From Streptomonospora nanhaiensis (GTDB taxonomy: Bacteria > Actinomycetota > Actinomycetes > Streptosporangiales > Streptosporangiaceae): DNA of 64,000 nucleotides. Where the stretch lies: the NCBI RefSeq assembly GCF_026642255.1, contig NZ_CP113264.1:3844001-3908000 (forward strand), written 5' to 3'. Within the stretch, counting starts at the first letter, position 1. Each line of letters opens with the position of its first letter. Below the pieces are notes generated by a model. The model worked only from the letters and a program-made list of their open reading frames with translations. It was not told where the DNA came from and searched no databases. The translations under genes and the position numbers were made by a program. This document shows, one piece after another, positions 44,549-53,260 of the stretch.

Positions 44549-45424
44549 TCAGACCCGTGCCCGCAGCAGCGGCAGGGGGCAGTGCTCCCCCGCGACACGG
44601 CAGAGGACGGCCAGGAGTGCGAGCACGGCGGCGCCGACCGCCACGGCGGGGCCGAGCGGCGCGGGGAGCTCCTGGGCGAGGACGAGGACGCCCACGGCCA
44701 GGACGAAGACGCCGAACCCCTTGCGCAGCGCGCCCTCGGGCACCCGGGAGGCCAGTGGCGCGCCGAGGAGCGATCCCGCGACGGCGGCGACGGTGACCAC
44801 GGCGACCGGCGTCCAGTCCGGGCTCACCGTCGTCAGGTACCCGGCGAGTCCGGCGAAGGACTTCATGGCGATCACGAGCAGCGAGGTCCCCACGGCGGCG
44901 GGCATCGCGAGGCCGCCGAGCAGCGCCAGGGCGGGCACCACGAGGAAGCCGCCGCCCGCGCCGACCAGGCCGGTGACGGTGCCCACGGCCAGGCCGTCGA
45001 GGACGATCCGCCTCAGGGGCAGGCCGTCGCGCCGCCGCTCGCCGTCTCCGGCGGGGCTCTTCCCCCTGCCGAGGAGCATGGCCGCCGCGGTGGCGACCAT
45101 CATGAGGGCGAAGGCGGTCATCAGCAGGGGTCCGGGGAGGTGTCCGCCCACGAGGCCGCCGACGAAGGCGCCCGCCATGCCGGCCGCCCCGAAGACCAGG
45201 CCGGTGCGCCACCGGACGTTGCCCCTGCGCGCGTGGGTGGCCGCGCCGACCAGCGACGTCACGCCGACGACGAACAGGGAGGCGGCCACGGCGCCCTTGG
45301 GGTCCATGCCCGCGACATAGGTCAGCAGCGGGACCATCAGGATGGAGCCGCCGCCTCCGAGCAGTCCGAGCGCGAGCCCCACCACCAGGGCGGGGCCCAC
45401 GACGAGGATCAGTGGGAACTCCAT
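44549..45424 (-). CDS. TauE/SafE-family sulfite/organosulfur exporter
   Basis: 291 residues, eight or so membrane helices. GLALGLLGGGGSILMVPLLTYVAGMDPKGAVAASLFVVGVTSLVGA and VGTVTGLVGAGGGFLVVPALALLGGLAMPAAVGTSLLVIAMKS are the duplicated TauE signatures. In cst-type clusters such a transporter (for example S. aureus CstA-region TauE) removes sulfite or thiosulfate made by persulfide oxidation. It lies 184 bp downstream of the persulfide dioxygenase gene on the same strand, and no CstR site was seen in that gap. Confidence 0.88.
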   Translation of the reverse strand: MEFPLILVVGPALVVGLALGLLGGGGSILMVPLLTYVAGMDPKGAVAASLFVVGVTSLVGAATHARRGNVRWRTGLVFGAAGMAGAFVGGLVGGHLPGPLLMTAFALMMVATAAAMLLGRGKSPAGDGERRRDGLPLRRIVLDGLAVGTVTGLVGAGGGFLVVPALALLGGLAMPAAVGTSLLVIAMKSFAGLAGYLTTVSPDWTPVAVVTVAAVAGSLLGAPLASRVPEGALRKGFGVFVLAVGVLVLAQELPAPLGPAVAVGAAVLALLAVLCRVAGEHCPLPLLRARV

Positions 45425-45608
45425 GCTTCGTCACTCTCCGTGGCGTGGTTCTGCGGGCGCGGCCGCGTGGGCGGTGCGCCCCTGGTCGGGCCGGGGGGTG
45501 GGGGGCGGGTCGGTCGGGTGCGCCGCCCCGTCCGGGCGGGCGCCGGGGCGGGGCCGTCGCCGGTGCCGGCGGGCCCCGCCCCTGTCGTCGTGCCGGGTCG
45601 GCGGCCGC

Positions 45609-47012
45609 TCAGGGCCGGGTGTCCCGTCCCTGCTTCCAGGCGGTCCAGCCCGTGTAGCTGCCGTCGAGTTCGACGACGTCGTAGCCGGCGCGGCGCAGGG
45701 CACTGGCCGCGACGGAGTTGCGCGCACCCGCCTGGCAGTAGGTCACGACGGGGCCGTCGTCGGGCAGCTCGTCGAGGTGCCACAGGACCCGGCCCGCACT
45801 GAGCTGGCCGGAGCCGGGGATGTGCCCCGCGGCGTGTTCGGTCCTGTTGCGCACGTCCAGGACGAGTGCGGCCCCGTAGTCCTCCAGCTGCGCGGGGGCG
45901 ATGACGGCCGGAACGGTCGTCGGCAGGCCCTCGAGTCCGGTGGTGTAGCCGGTCACGCGGTCGATGCCGACCCTCAGCAGGTGGTCGCGCACCTCCCCGG
46001 CGGTGTCGCCGTCGGGTGCGAGGAGCACCAGGGGGCGGGTCTCGGTCTCCGGGTCGTGGGCCCAGGCGCCGAAACTCGCGGCCTTGGCCGGGCCGGGGAC
46101 GTTCAGCGCCCCGGCCACGGTGCCGCGGTGCACCTCGGTGTGGGGCCGGGTGTCGACGAACACGATCCGGTCCTCCTCCAGGGCGCTGCCGATGGCGGCG
46201 TTCGCGAGTTCGGGCAGCGGGGCCAGGGGGCCCAGGATCTGGGGCCCCTCCCTGTTCTGGCGCTTCATCCTGGCGAAGTACGCGTGGGCGTCGGGCTGCC
46301 CGTCGAGGAGTTCGTCGACGAAGCCCTTCTCGTCGTCGTCGCGCAGGTAGGGGCCCCACCAGGCGTTGAGGCGCTCGTATCCGACCGTGGTGGCCGGGAG
46401 CGCCCCGAGGGCCTTGCCGCACGCGCTGCCGGCCCCGTGCCCGGGGAGGACCTGGACGTGGTCGGGCAGGGCCAGGAAGGTGTCGCGCAGGCTGGCGAAC
46501 AGGTGGCGCGCGCCCTCGAAGCGTGTGTCCTCTCCCCCGGCGGCCTCGTCGAGCAGGTCGGGGCGGCCGATGTCTCCGGCGAAGACGAAGTCGCCGGAGA
46601 GCAGGTAGCCCGGCCGGTCGCTGAAGGCCCCGTCGGTGATCAGGAAGGACAGGTGTTCGGGGGTGTGCCCGGGGGTGTGCCGGGCCCGCACGGTGATGTT
46701 GCCGACGGTGACGGTGTCACCGTCCATGAGCCGTTCGGCGTCGAAGCCGTACTGCCAGTCCTCGCCGCCCTCGCCGGAGACGTAGGCGGTGGCGCCCGTC
46801 GCCGCGGCGAGTTCGCGTGTGCCGGAGAGGTAGTCGGCGTGGATGTGGGTCTCGGTCACGGCCACGATCCGCATGCCGTGCCTGCGTGCCAGGTCGAGGT
46901 ACTCGCCGATGTCGCGGCGGGGGTCGACCACGAGGGCCTCTCCCCGGGCCTGGCAGCCGATGAGGTAGCCCGCCTGGGCGAGGTCGTCGTCGTAGACGCG
47001 TTCCAGCAGCAT
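45609..47012 (-). CDS. CstB-like persulfide dioxygenase-sulfurtransferase
   Basis: 467 residues. An N-terminal metallo-beta-lactamase domain has TETHIHADYLSG (His56, His58, Asp60) and RHTPGHTPEHLSFL for mono-iron binding. A first rhodanese-like domain (about 260-370) lacks a catalytic cysteine; the second (about 375-465) has VVTYCQAGARNSVA with one. MBL plus pseudo-rhodanese plus rhodanese is the layout of S. aureus CstB, which oxidises persulfides to sulfite and thiosulfate with O2. A CstR-type operator lies 38 bp upstream of the ATG, and AAGGAGA precedes it. It is probably induced by sulfide or polysulfide. Confidence 0.9.
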   Translation of the reverse strand: MLLERVYDDDLAQAGYLIGCQARGEALVVDPRRDIGEYLDLARRHGMRIVAVTETHIHADYLSGTRELAAATGATAYVSGEGGEDWQYGFDAERLMDGDTVTVGNITVRARHTPGHTPEHLSFLITDGAFSDRPGYLLSGDFVFAGDIGRPDLLDEAAGGEDTRFEGARHLFASLRDTFLALPDHVQVLPGHGAGSACGKALGALPATTVGYERLNAWWGPYLRDDDEKGFVDELLDGQPDAHAYFARMKRQNREGPQILGPLAPLPELANAAIGSALEEDRIVFVDTRPHTEVHRGTVAGALNVPGPAKAASFGAWAHDPETETRPLVLLAPDGDTAGEVRDHLLRVGIDRVTGYTTGLEGLPTTVPAVIAPAQLEDYGAALVLDVRNRTEHAAGHIPGSGQLSAGRVLWHLDELPDDGPVVTYCQAGARNSVAASALRRAGYDVVELDGSYTGWTAWKQGRDTRP

Positions 47013-47050
47013 GTCTTCTCCTTGTCGGTGGTTGTCCGCCGCTCCTGCGG

Positions 47051-47066
47051 ATACTCCGGGGAGTAT
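47051..47066. promoter_or_regulatory. CstR/CsoR-type operator, persulfide dioxygenase gene
   Basis: ATACTCCGGGGAGTAT, perfect 7-bp arms around GG, 38 bp upstream of the dioxygenase start. Confidence 0.8.
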
Positions 47067-47191
47067 GTGGAGGAGCGGGTGCGGCGATGGCTGCGGGCCG
47101 GTCCCGGCCCCGGGTTCGTGTCGGTGCCGCGTGGGCCCGGCGGTCGGCGCCGCTCCCGGCGGGGCCGGCGGCGGCGCCCGGCCCGCGGGGG

Positions 47192-47764
47192 TCACCGGCG
47201 GGCGGCGATCCGTTCGAGGGAGTCCTCGATGTCGACGTGGCCGCGGGGCCGGTTGTAGGGCAGGCGGGCCAGGGCCGTGCCCATCATGCAGGTGTCGGTG
47301 ACCGCGGCGAAGGCCAGTCCGGCGCCGATGAGTCCGGCGAGCGCCACCGCGGGCGGCCACAGGAGGGAGGCGAGCACGGAGGTGAGCACGAGGCCCCCGG
47401 CGACCAGGCGGACCTGGCGCTCCAGCGCCCACCGCTCCCGTCCCCGCACGACGGGGGCTCCTTCGGCCTCCCAGGCGTTCATGCCGCCGCTCATCACCAC
47501 TGTGTCCCGCAGGCCCGCCTCCGCCAGCCTGTCCTGGCACCGGCGGGCCCTGGCCCCGGACTGGCAGACCAGGACGAGGCCGCGTCCGGCGTCGGCGGCG
47601 ATGCGCTCCAGGTGGTCGTCCACCCGCTGCAGGGGCAGGTTGACCGCTCCGGGGATGTGGGAGCTCTCGTACTCGGCCGCGGTGCGCACGTCCACCAGCA
47701 GGGCGTCGGGGTCGGTCTCGACCAGACTGCGCACGGCGTGCACGTCGATGCTGTTGCCGCTCAT
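47192..47764 (-). CDS. Rhodanese fused to a DUF2892 membrane domain
   Basis: 190 residues. Residues 1-115 are a rhodanese domain with active Cys67 in VLVCQSGARARR. Residues 118-180 form two membrane helices (RLVAGGLVLTSVLASLLWPPAVALAGLIGAGLAFAAV) of the DUF2892/YgaP type. YgaP is a membrane sulfurtransferase; here it would pass sulfane sulfur at the membrane. Its CMMGTALARLPYN tail keeps the family's cysteine. A GGAGAC precedes the ATG. Two CstR-type operators lie upstream. Confidence 0.88.
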   Translation of the reverse strand: MSGNSIDVHAVRSLVETDPDALLVDVRTAAEYESSHIPGAVNLPLQRVDDHLERIAADAGRGLVLVCQSGARARRCQDRLAEAGLRDTVVMSGGMNAWEAEGAPVVRGRERWALERQVRLVAGGLVLTSVLASLLWPPAVALAGLIGAGLAFAAVTDTCMMGTALARLPYNRPRGHVDIEDSLERIAARR

Positions 47765-47855
47765 GTGTCTCCGTGGGTTCTCGGACGGCCCGGGCGGGCC
47801 GTCGGTGGTTCGTGGGCGCCGTGTGGGCGCCGTGTGGGAGACCGTCCGCCCCTCC

Positions 47856-47871
47856 ATACCCCGGGGAGTAT
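47856..47871. promoter_or_regulatory. CstR/CsoR-type operator 1, rhodanese gene
   Basis: ATACCCCGGGGAGTAT, a near-palindrome 92 bp upstream of the rhodanese start, where a promoter would be. Confidence 0.75.
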
Positions 47872-47945
47872 CGGGAGAGCGGACCGGCCCCTCGGGCGCG
47901 GCGAGAGGAAGGGGGTCCCGTGCCGTACGGCTCGGCCGCCCGATC

Positions 47946-47961
47946 ATACCGGGGGGAGTAT
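47946..47961. promoter_or_regulatory. CstR/CsoR-type operator 2, rhodanese gene
   Basis: ATACCGGGGGGAGTAT, 90 bp from operator 1 and between the rhodanese gene and the CstR stop; outer ATAC/GTAT arms are kept, the centre is imperfect. Confidence 0.6.
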
Positions 47962-48052
47962 CCGAACTGCACAGACCCGCCCCTGTCGGAGCAGGAGGGT
48001 CCGGCCCCCGGCGCGGACGGCGCGCGGGCGCGCGGAGGGACCCCGCGAAGCC

Positions 48053-48331
<279 letters not shown>

Positions 48332-48345
48332 TTATGGCCGCCAGC

Positions 48346-48361
48346 ATACCCCCGGGTGTAT
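48346..48361. promoter_or_regulatory. CstR/CsoR-type operator, regulator's own gene
   Basis: ATACCCCCGGGTGTAT, 24 bp from the CstR start. It has the same ATAC...GTAT ends as the other three sites. Confidence 0.75.
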
Positions 48362-48449
48362 CCGTTCCGACCGTTGGACGGGTCACACCCCCACCGGACG
48401 CCCTCACCCCCGGCACCCCGCAGGCCGTCCCACCCGGCGACGACTTATC

Positions 48450-48466
48450 TTCTATGCAAGATAGAA
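48450..48466. promoter_or_regulatory. BlaI-type inverted repeat, site 1
   Basis: TTCTATGCAAGATAGAA: perfect 6-bp arms with a 5-bp spacer, 56 bp before the CPVC membrane-protein gene. The same motif occurs before both dsbA operons. Confidence 0.75.
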
Positions 48467-48521
48467 AACAGATCGGCGGCCCGCCTCCCCCGGAGCGGCC
48501 CCGGGAGAGGCGAGGACGCGG

Positions 48522-48962
48522 ATGCTTGCGTGGACCTACCGGCACTGGGCGGTCGCCGCGGCCGCCACCCTGGGCGCGCTGGTGCTCCTGGGGGTGCCCA
48601 CCGTACTGGTGCCCAACGGTTTCTTCACGAGGGAGATCGAGCCCACCTGGTGGTCCTACCCCGTCTGGGGCGCCGGCGCGGTGCTGTCCGGCCTGCTCGC
48701 CGCGACCTACGTCGGCAGGGGCGGGGAGCGGGAGCGGAACACGCGGGGCGGCCTGGGCGGTGTCGTCCTGACCTGGCCGGCCATCGGCTGCCCGGTGTGC
48801 AACAAGCTCGTCCTGCCGGCGCTGGGCGCCTCGGGCGCCCTGGCGTGGTTCGCGCCGCTGCAACCGGTGCTCGCCGCGGCCGGGCTCGCCCTCCTCGCCG
48901 TGGCCCTGCGGGCCCGGCTGCGCACCGCCGGCTCCTGCCCGCTCCCCCCGTCCCGGGGTTGA
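48522..48962 (+). CDS. Membrane protein with intramembrane CPVC motif
   Basis: 146 residues, about four membrane helices (10-30, 46-64, 80-98, 104-130). GCPVCNKLVLPALG at residues 89-102 places a CxxC at or inside helix three; a third cysteine lies in the C-terminal tail. CxxC in a membrane protein with thioredoxin-like spacing suggests electron transfer or metal handling, which I infer. I do not recognise a named family. The upstream operator shared with the dsbA operons makes it a likely member of the same regulon. It is transcribed away from the CstR gene. Confidence 0.72.
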   Translation: MLAWTYRHWAVAAAATLGALVLLGVPTVLVPNGFFTREIEPTWWSYPVWGAGAVLSGLLAATYVGRGGERERNTRGGLGGVVLTWPAIGCPVCNKLVLPALGASGALAWFAPLQPVLAAAGLALLAVALRARLRTAGSCPLPPSRG

Positions 48963-49060
48963 GGCACCGGCGCCCGCCGGGGTACGGGCCGGCGACCGCC
49001 TGCTTCCGCCGGGCTGCCGTCGACATGAGGGGCACCATGCGGCGGATGCGCCGGTGCGCC

Positions 49061-49924
49061 TCAGCGGTAGCCGGCCAGGCCGTCGGCCAGTTCTTCCCCG
49101 TCGCCGTCGCGGAGGGCGTAGAGGGCTTGCTGCAGGGCGAACGTGCCGCGGATCGCGGTGATGCGGGTGGCGAGCCCGTCGTCCGGCCGACCGCCCAGGG
49201 CGAGCACCCGCTCCAGGAGGCCGCGGCCGTGGCCGGCGCCGATAGCCGCGAGGTCCTCGGCCGGGTCGCCGAGTGCGACACCGTCCCAGTCGAGTACTCC
49301 GGAGAGGTGCGGCAGACCGTGCTCCCACTCCCACAGGACGTTCTCGGCGCCGAGGTCACCGTGCACCACGGCCCGGTCGACGTGGGGAAGGCCGTCGAGC
49401 ACGGCGAGTTCCCGTTCGGCCCGCAGGCGCCCACTGTCGGACATGAGCGGGAACAGCTCTGCGCGTACGTCCTCAGCGAACCGCCGCCACCGGTCTTCCG
49501 GTTCCTGGGACAGAACCGCTCGTACCGTCTCGTCGGCACCGGCACGGGCCAGCCCGGACAGCAGCGCGGCGTACTGCGCCGCCACGGCGCCGGCCACTCG
49601 GGCGTCGTCGAGCGAGTCGGTCTCCAGCGGTTCCCCGGGGATGCGGCCGAGCACCAGGAACGGCTCCTCGTCGGTGCCGTGGGCGCCGCCCCTGAGCAGC
49701 GGCTCGGGTATGCGGAAGCCGAGGTCGAGGCCGGCGAGTGCCTGCAGTGCGGCCGCCCGCTCGGGCAGCCGGGCGGCCGCCGCCCGGCTGCGGGGCAGGC
49801 ACACGACGCGGTCCGAGCCGATGACCACGGTGTGGAACTGCCCCTGGCGCACTGCGAGGCCGTCCGGTTCGTCGTGGGGCAGCAGACGGCTCAGCAGAGC
49901 GCGATGCGTCGTCCGGATGCTCAT
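49061..49924 (-). CDS. APH-family phosphotransferase
   Basis: 287 residues. VVHGDLGAENVLW is the catalytic loop (HGDxxxxN), GVLDWDGVALGDPAEDLA the metal-binding segment (DWD), and FLVLGRIPGEPL the hinge. This is the MPH/APH-like fold; candidates are macrolide or other small-molecule kinases. The ATG at 49924 fits the N-terminus; upstream sequence is unrelated. Distinct from the protein at 6829. Confidence 0.82.
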   Translation of the reverse strand: MSIRTTHRALLSRLLPHDEPDGLAVRQGQFHTVVIGSDRVVCLPRSRAAAARLPERAAALQALAGLDLGFRIPEPLLRGGAHGTDEEPFLVLGRIPGEPLETDSLDDARVAGAVAAQYAALLSGLARAGADETVRAVLSQEPEDRWRRFAEDVRAELFPLMSDSGRLRAERELAVLDGLPHVDRAVVHGDLGAENVLWEWEHGLPHLSGVLDWDGVALGDPAEDLAAIGAGHGRGLLERVLALGGRPDDGLATRITAIRGTFALQQALYALRDGDGEELADGLAGYR

Positions 49925-50135
49925 GGGAATGGCCTCTGGATCCTTCGATGGGTCGGGGGCGATGTGCGCGAAGTGCTGTCGGGCCGCGCCGGCGAAGGCG
50001 CCTCTCGCCGCGGACACGGGGTCCCGTTCCCGGCGTCGGGCGGCCAGGACGTCGGGGCGAGATGTTGGTGTTCTGGATCGTTGTCGCGGTGGGGGCGGTC
50101 GGTCCGTCCCCGCCTGCGAGCGCACGCCGGGCCGG

Positions 50136-50492
50136 TCACCCCTCGGCGCCGCCCTCGCGGTCCGCGAGGAACTCGTCGAGGAGGCGGAAGAGGACCTCGA
50201 TCGCGCGGGCCTCGTGCTCGGGCGGCAGTTCCCAGGGGTTGTCCCAGCCCTCGGGCAGGGCGATGTGCAGGACCTGGCCGGGCCAGCCGTGGGTGCAGTC
50301 CCGTCCCCCGTGGGCGACCAGCCACTCGTGCCACCCCTCCAGCCCGGGTGCCCCGTGACGGGCCGAGCTCTGGTCGTACCCGGTCAGGAACGCGGTCATT
50401 GCGTGGAAGGTGGCGCGGCCGACGAACATCCCCGGCCGCTTGCCCACACCGGCGAAGTACTCGCGTTCACTCATCTCGTTGACTCTGGTCAT
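50136..50492 (-). CDS. Hypothetical protein
   Basis: 118 residues from the ATG at 50492 (or 112 from 50474). EYFAGVGKRPGMFVGRATFHAMTAFLTGYDQSS and GLEGWHEWLVAHGGRDCTHGWPGQVLHIALPEGWDNPWELPPEHEARAIEVLFRLLDEFL look like a real small globular protein. The GKRPGMFVGRAT start resembles a group of uncharacterised actinobacterial proteins. No role can be given. A copy of the TIR-bearing repeat lies about 120 bp upstream. Confidence 0.65.
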   Translation of the reverse strand: MTRVNEMSEREYFAGVGKRPGMFVGRATFHAMTAFLTGYDQSSARHGAPGLEGWHEWLVAHGGRDCTHGWPGQVLHIALPEGWDNPWELPPEHEARAIEVLFRLLDEFLADREGGAEG

Positions 50493-50613
50493 ACTTCCGC
50501 TCCCTCGCGTGATCGCGGTCATGGCCCGAAGTCTGCCCCGGCCGCAGGTACCGCATCCGGTCGACCGTCACCGGGAGCGGCCGGAACCGGCGACGGCACC
50601 GACAGCTTCGGTT

Positions 50614-50765
50614 TCTGGCACCGATCTTGCGGTGCGTCACGTTCCATGGGCCGGTCGGAGCAGAAGCAGGAGCACCTCACGGCTCTCCGAAGCGCGCACG
50701 TGGCTCCAGGGCCCAGGCCTTCGCGCCCCTTCTGAGCCGACCGCGAGACCGGTGCCAGGCCCCGA
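50614..50765. repeat. TIR-bearing intergenic element, copy A
   Basis: About 145 bp that starts TCTGGCACCGATC and ends GACCGGTGCCAGG; these ends are inverted repeats of each other (one mismatch over 12 bp). It is repeated at 52149-52297 in the same orientation, with long shared blocks such as GTGCGTCACGTTCCATG and GGTCGGAGCAGAAGCAGG. No protein is encoded. Size, TIRs and intergenic location resemble a MITE. No target duplication is evident. Confidence 0.65.
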
Positions 50766-50849
50766 ACACGACAGTGCTCGTGAGCGTGGAGACGTCAGTG
50801 GTCGGTTTCCGGATCAGCCGCTGATCGTCCGTACACGAGCCCCGGGTGC

Positions 50850-51956
50850 TCAGCTCTCCCCGCCACCGGCCTCCTCGATCGCCTCGACCAGTGCGACGGC
50901 CCGACGGAGCACGTGGTCCAGGCCGTCCTGTGGCATCCGCCCCTGGCGCACGGCCGCCTCCACCCCGCTCAACATCGCGCACACCTCCGCAGGCGACTCC
51001 AGGCCCGTCGGGGGCCGCGTACCGCATGCGGCCAGGACGCTGTCGGGGGTGGGGCGGTCAACGGGGTCCTTGGCCAGGCAGGCGGAGACCAGGTCCTTCA
51101 GCGGCCCGGTCAGTCCGCTCAGGTCGGGTTCGGAGTGGATAATACGGTGGGTGATCGCGTGGGCGGGGCCCTCGCCGAACGGGCTGCGGCCGGTGGCGGC
51201 GAATGCCAGCACGCACCCGAGGGAGAACACGTCGGAGGCGGGTCCCACCGAGGCCCCGGTGACCTGTTCGGGGGACATGAAGGCGGCGGTGCCCAGCACG
51301 GCGTGGGTTCGGGTGTAGGAGGTGGCGTCCAGGGCGCGGGCGATGCCGAAGTCGATCAGGCGGGGCCCGTCGGCGGCCAGGAGGACGTTGCCGGGCTTGA
51401 GGTCGCGGTGAACGATCCGGCATGCGTGCACCGCGACGAGTCCCTCGGCCAGGCCCGCGCCCAGGGCGGCGACCGAGTCCGCCGGGAGCGGGCCGTGCTC
51501 GCGGACCGCCGCGTACAGGGTGGGCCCGGGGATATAGGCGGTGGCCAGCCAGGGCGGGTTCCCGTCGGGGTCGGCGTCCACAACCTGGGCGGTGTGGAAC
51601 CCGCCGACCCTGCGGGCGGCCTCGACCTCGGCGGCGAAGCGGCGGCGGAACTCGGGGTCTTCGGCGAGCTCGGGGTGGACGACCTTGATCGCGACGTCGC
51701 GTCCGCCGGGGGAACGGCCCAGATACACCCGGCCCATGCCGCCGGCGCCCAGGCGACCTGAAAGCCTGTAGGGGCCGATCCGCTCGAGGTCTGGGTCCAT
51801 CTCCAAAGGCCTGGTCTTCGACACGGCGTCCCTGGGAAGCGGAGGAGTCTTGTGACGCAATCGCCGCCTGTTGAAGACCATCACTCCGACGGCGGCGAGC
51901 ACGAAGACGACCACGATCACCCAGGAGGGCCAAGGGAAAATGGTGAAATTCGGCAT
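50850..51956 (-). CDS. Membrane-anchored Ser/Thr protein kinase
   Basis: 368 residues. An N-terminal membrane helix (WVIVVVFVLAAVGVMVF, residues 12-28) comes before, not after, the kinase domain. The kinase has GRLGAGGMGRVYLG, VAIKVV, IVHRDLKPGNVLL, LIDFGIARA, GTAAFMSPEQVTG and SDVFSLGCVL, so all catalytic motifs are intact. The C-terminal tail (about 290-368) is a short helical region without PASTA or other sensor. Actinobacterial PknB-type kinases have the reverse order, so this one has no large outside sensor. It is flanked by the two TIR-bearing repeats. Confidence 0.88.
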   Translation of the reverse strand: MPNFTIFPWPSWVIVVVFVLAAVGVMVFNRRRLRHKTPPLPRDAVSKTRPLEMDPDLERIGPYRLSGRLGAGGMGRVYLGRSPGGRDVAIKVVHPELAEDPEFRRRFAAEVEAARRVGGFHTAQVVDADPDGNPPWLATAYIPGPTLYAAVREHGPLPADSVAALGAGLAEGLVAVHACRIVHRDLKPGNVLLAADGPRLIDFGIARALDATSYTRTHAVLGTAAFMSPEQVTGASVGPASDVFSLGCVLAFAATGRSPFGEGPAHAITHRIIHSEPDLSGLTGPLKDLVSACLAKDPVDRPTPDSVLAACGTRPPTGLESPAEVCAMLSGVEAAVRQGRMPQDGLDHVLRRAVALVEAIEEAGGGES

Positions 51957-52148
51957 AGGGCGACGGTAGCCGGACCCAGGGGGCGCCAGGCCGTTCGCGG
52001 ACGGTCGTCACCGTTTGGAGAGCGGGCGCCGAAGAACTGGCCGCCGACCCGCCAAGGGCGAGTTCACCGTCGACCCGGCCGTGCGGTTCAGCCTTCTCCC
52101 CCGAGCACTCACCGACAGCGCAGGAGGAGCGCTGACGTCCCTGGGATG

Positions 52149-52297
52149 TCTGGCACCGATCCTGTGGTGCGTCACGTTCCATGACTCGGTCGGAGCAGAA
52201 GCAGGGACACTTCACGGCTCCTCGAAGTGCGCACGTGGCTCAAGAGCACAGGTCTGCGCGCCCCTTCGTGAGCCAACCGCGAGACCGGTGACAGAAC
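52149..52297. repeat. TIR-bearing intergenic element, copy B
   Basis: Second copy, same orientation as copy A, about 85% identical by eye. Its ends are TCTGGCACCGATC and GACCGGTGACAG. It lies about 190 bp upstream of the kinase start, so each copy sits upstream of a leftward gene. The gap 51957-52312 otherwise holds no gene. Confidence 0.65.
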
Positions 52298-52312
52298 CCG
52301 TCCCCGCGGCCG

Positions 52313-53260
52313 TCAACACGAGGATCCCGCCGGGCCCGAAGGACTTTCAGGACCACGGGGGCCGGGGGCCTCCCCGCCCCGGTCCGACTCCTGCCCCGGC
52401 GCCTCGGAGGGCCGTGTCGGCTCCGGCCCCGCGGCGTCCCCGCGCTGGCGGTACCAGCCGCGGAGCCCGACCGCGAGGAGCAGGAGGCCCACCACGGCCA
52501 GCAGGACGGTGTCGGACCCCGATCCGCCGACCCCGAAGACCCACTCCTGGACGCCGTGCGCCGCCTCGGTGAGGCGGCCCGTTCCGCCGAAGAGGGTCGC
52601 CGTCCCCTGCGAGGTGAGGAACACGGCCCCGACCCCGATGAACAGCAGGCCCGACAGCAGGGCGGTGGTGTGCAGTTCCACCGGGCCCAGGCGGAGGGTG
52701 CGGCCCCGCAGCCAGCGGCGGGACCCGAGGTCGTAGCGGTCCCACAGCAGCGCCAGCACGAACAGCGGCGCGGCCATGCCCAGGGCGTAGACCGCCAGGA
52801 GCAGGGCGCCGCGCACGGTTCCGCCGGTGGCGGCGACGGTCAGCACCGCGCCCAGGATGGGGCCGGAGCAGAAGCCCGCGAACCCGTACACCGCTCCCAG
52901 GGCGAAGACCGACACCCCGCTGGTCCTGCCGGCCAGGCGCCCCTGGATGCGCTGTGCCAGGCCGGAGGAGAAGCCGAAGCCCGCGATCTGGGCGACGCCG
53001 AAGGCGATGACGAGCCATCCGGCGACGGCGATCAGGAGTTCCCGCTCTCCGTAGACCAGGCGGCTGACCAGCGCGGATCCCGCCCCCAGGGGGACGAGGG
53101 TGGTGCACAGCCCGAGGTAGAACACCGTCGTGCGCACGAGGAGGCGGCGCGGGTCGCGGAAGGCGTAGCCGAAGAAGGAGGGGAGCAGGAGCGCGCTGCA
53201 GGGGCTGAGCAGGGCGAGCACACCGCCGGCCAGGGCGGCGGCGAAACCGATGTCGGTCAC
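52313..53260 (-). CDS. ccdA: CcdA/DsbD-type transmembrane electron carrier
   Basis: 315 residues, six or more membrane helices. GGVLALLSPCSALLLPSFFGYAFRDP and VYGFAGFCSGPILGAVLTVAATGG carry the two conserved intramembrane cysteines of CcdA, which take electrons from cytoplasmic thioredoxin to extracytoplasmic thiol proteins. The C-terminal extension adds two more helices. The GTG start overlaps the stop of the dsbA-like gene (GTGA), so the two are coupled. The pair is preceded by two BlaI-type sites. Confidence 0.9.
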   Translation of the reverse strand: MTDIGFAAALAGGVLALLSPCSALLLPSFFGYAFRDPRRLLVRTTVFYLGLCTTLVPLGAGSALVSRLVYGERELLIAVAGWLVIAFGVAQIAGFGFSSGLAQRIQGRLAGRTSGVSVFALGAVYGFAGFCSGPILGAVLTVAATGGTVRGALLLAVYALGMAAPLFVLALLWDRYDLGSRRWLRGRTLRLGPVELHTTALLSGLLFIGVGAVFLTSQGTATLFGGTGRLTEAAHGVQEWVFGVGGSGSDTVLLAVVGLLLLAVGLRGWYRQRGDAAGPEPTRPSEAPGQESDRGGEAPGPRGPESPSGPAGSSC

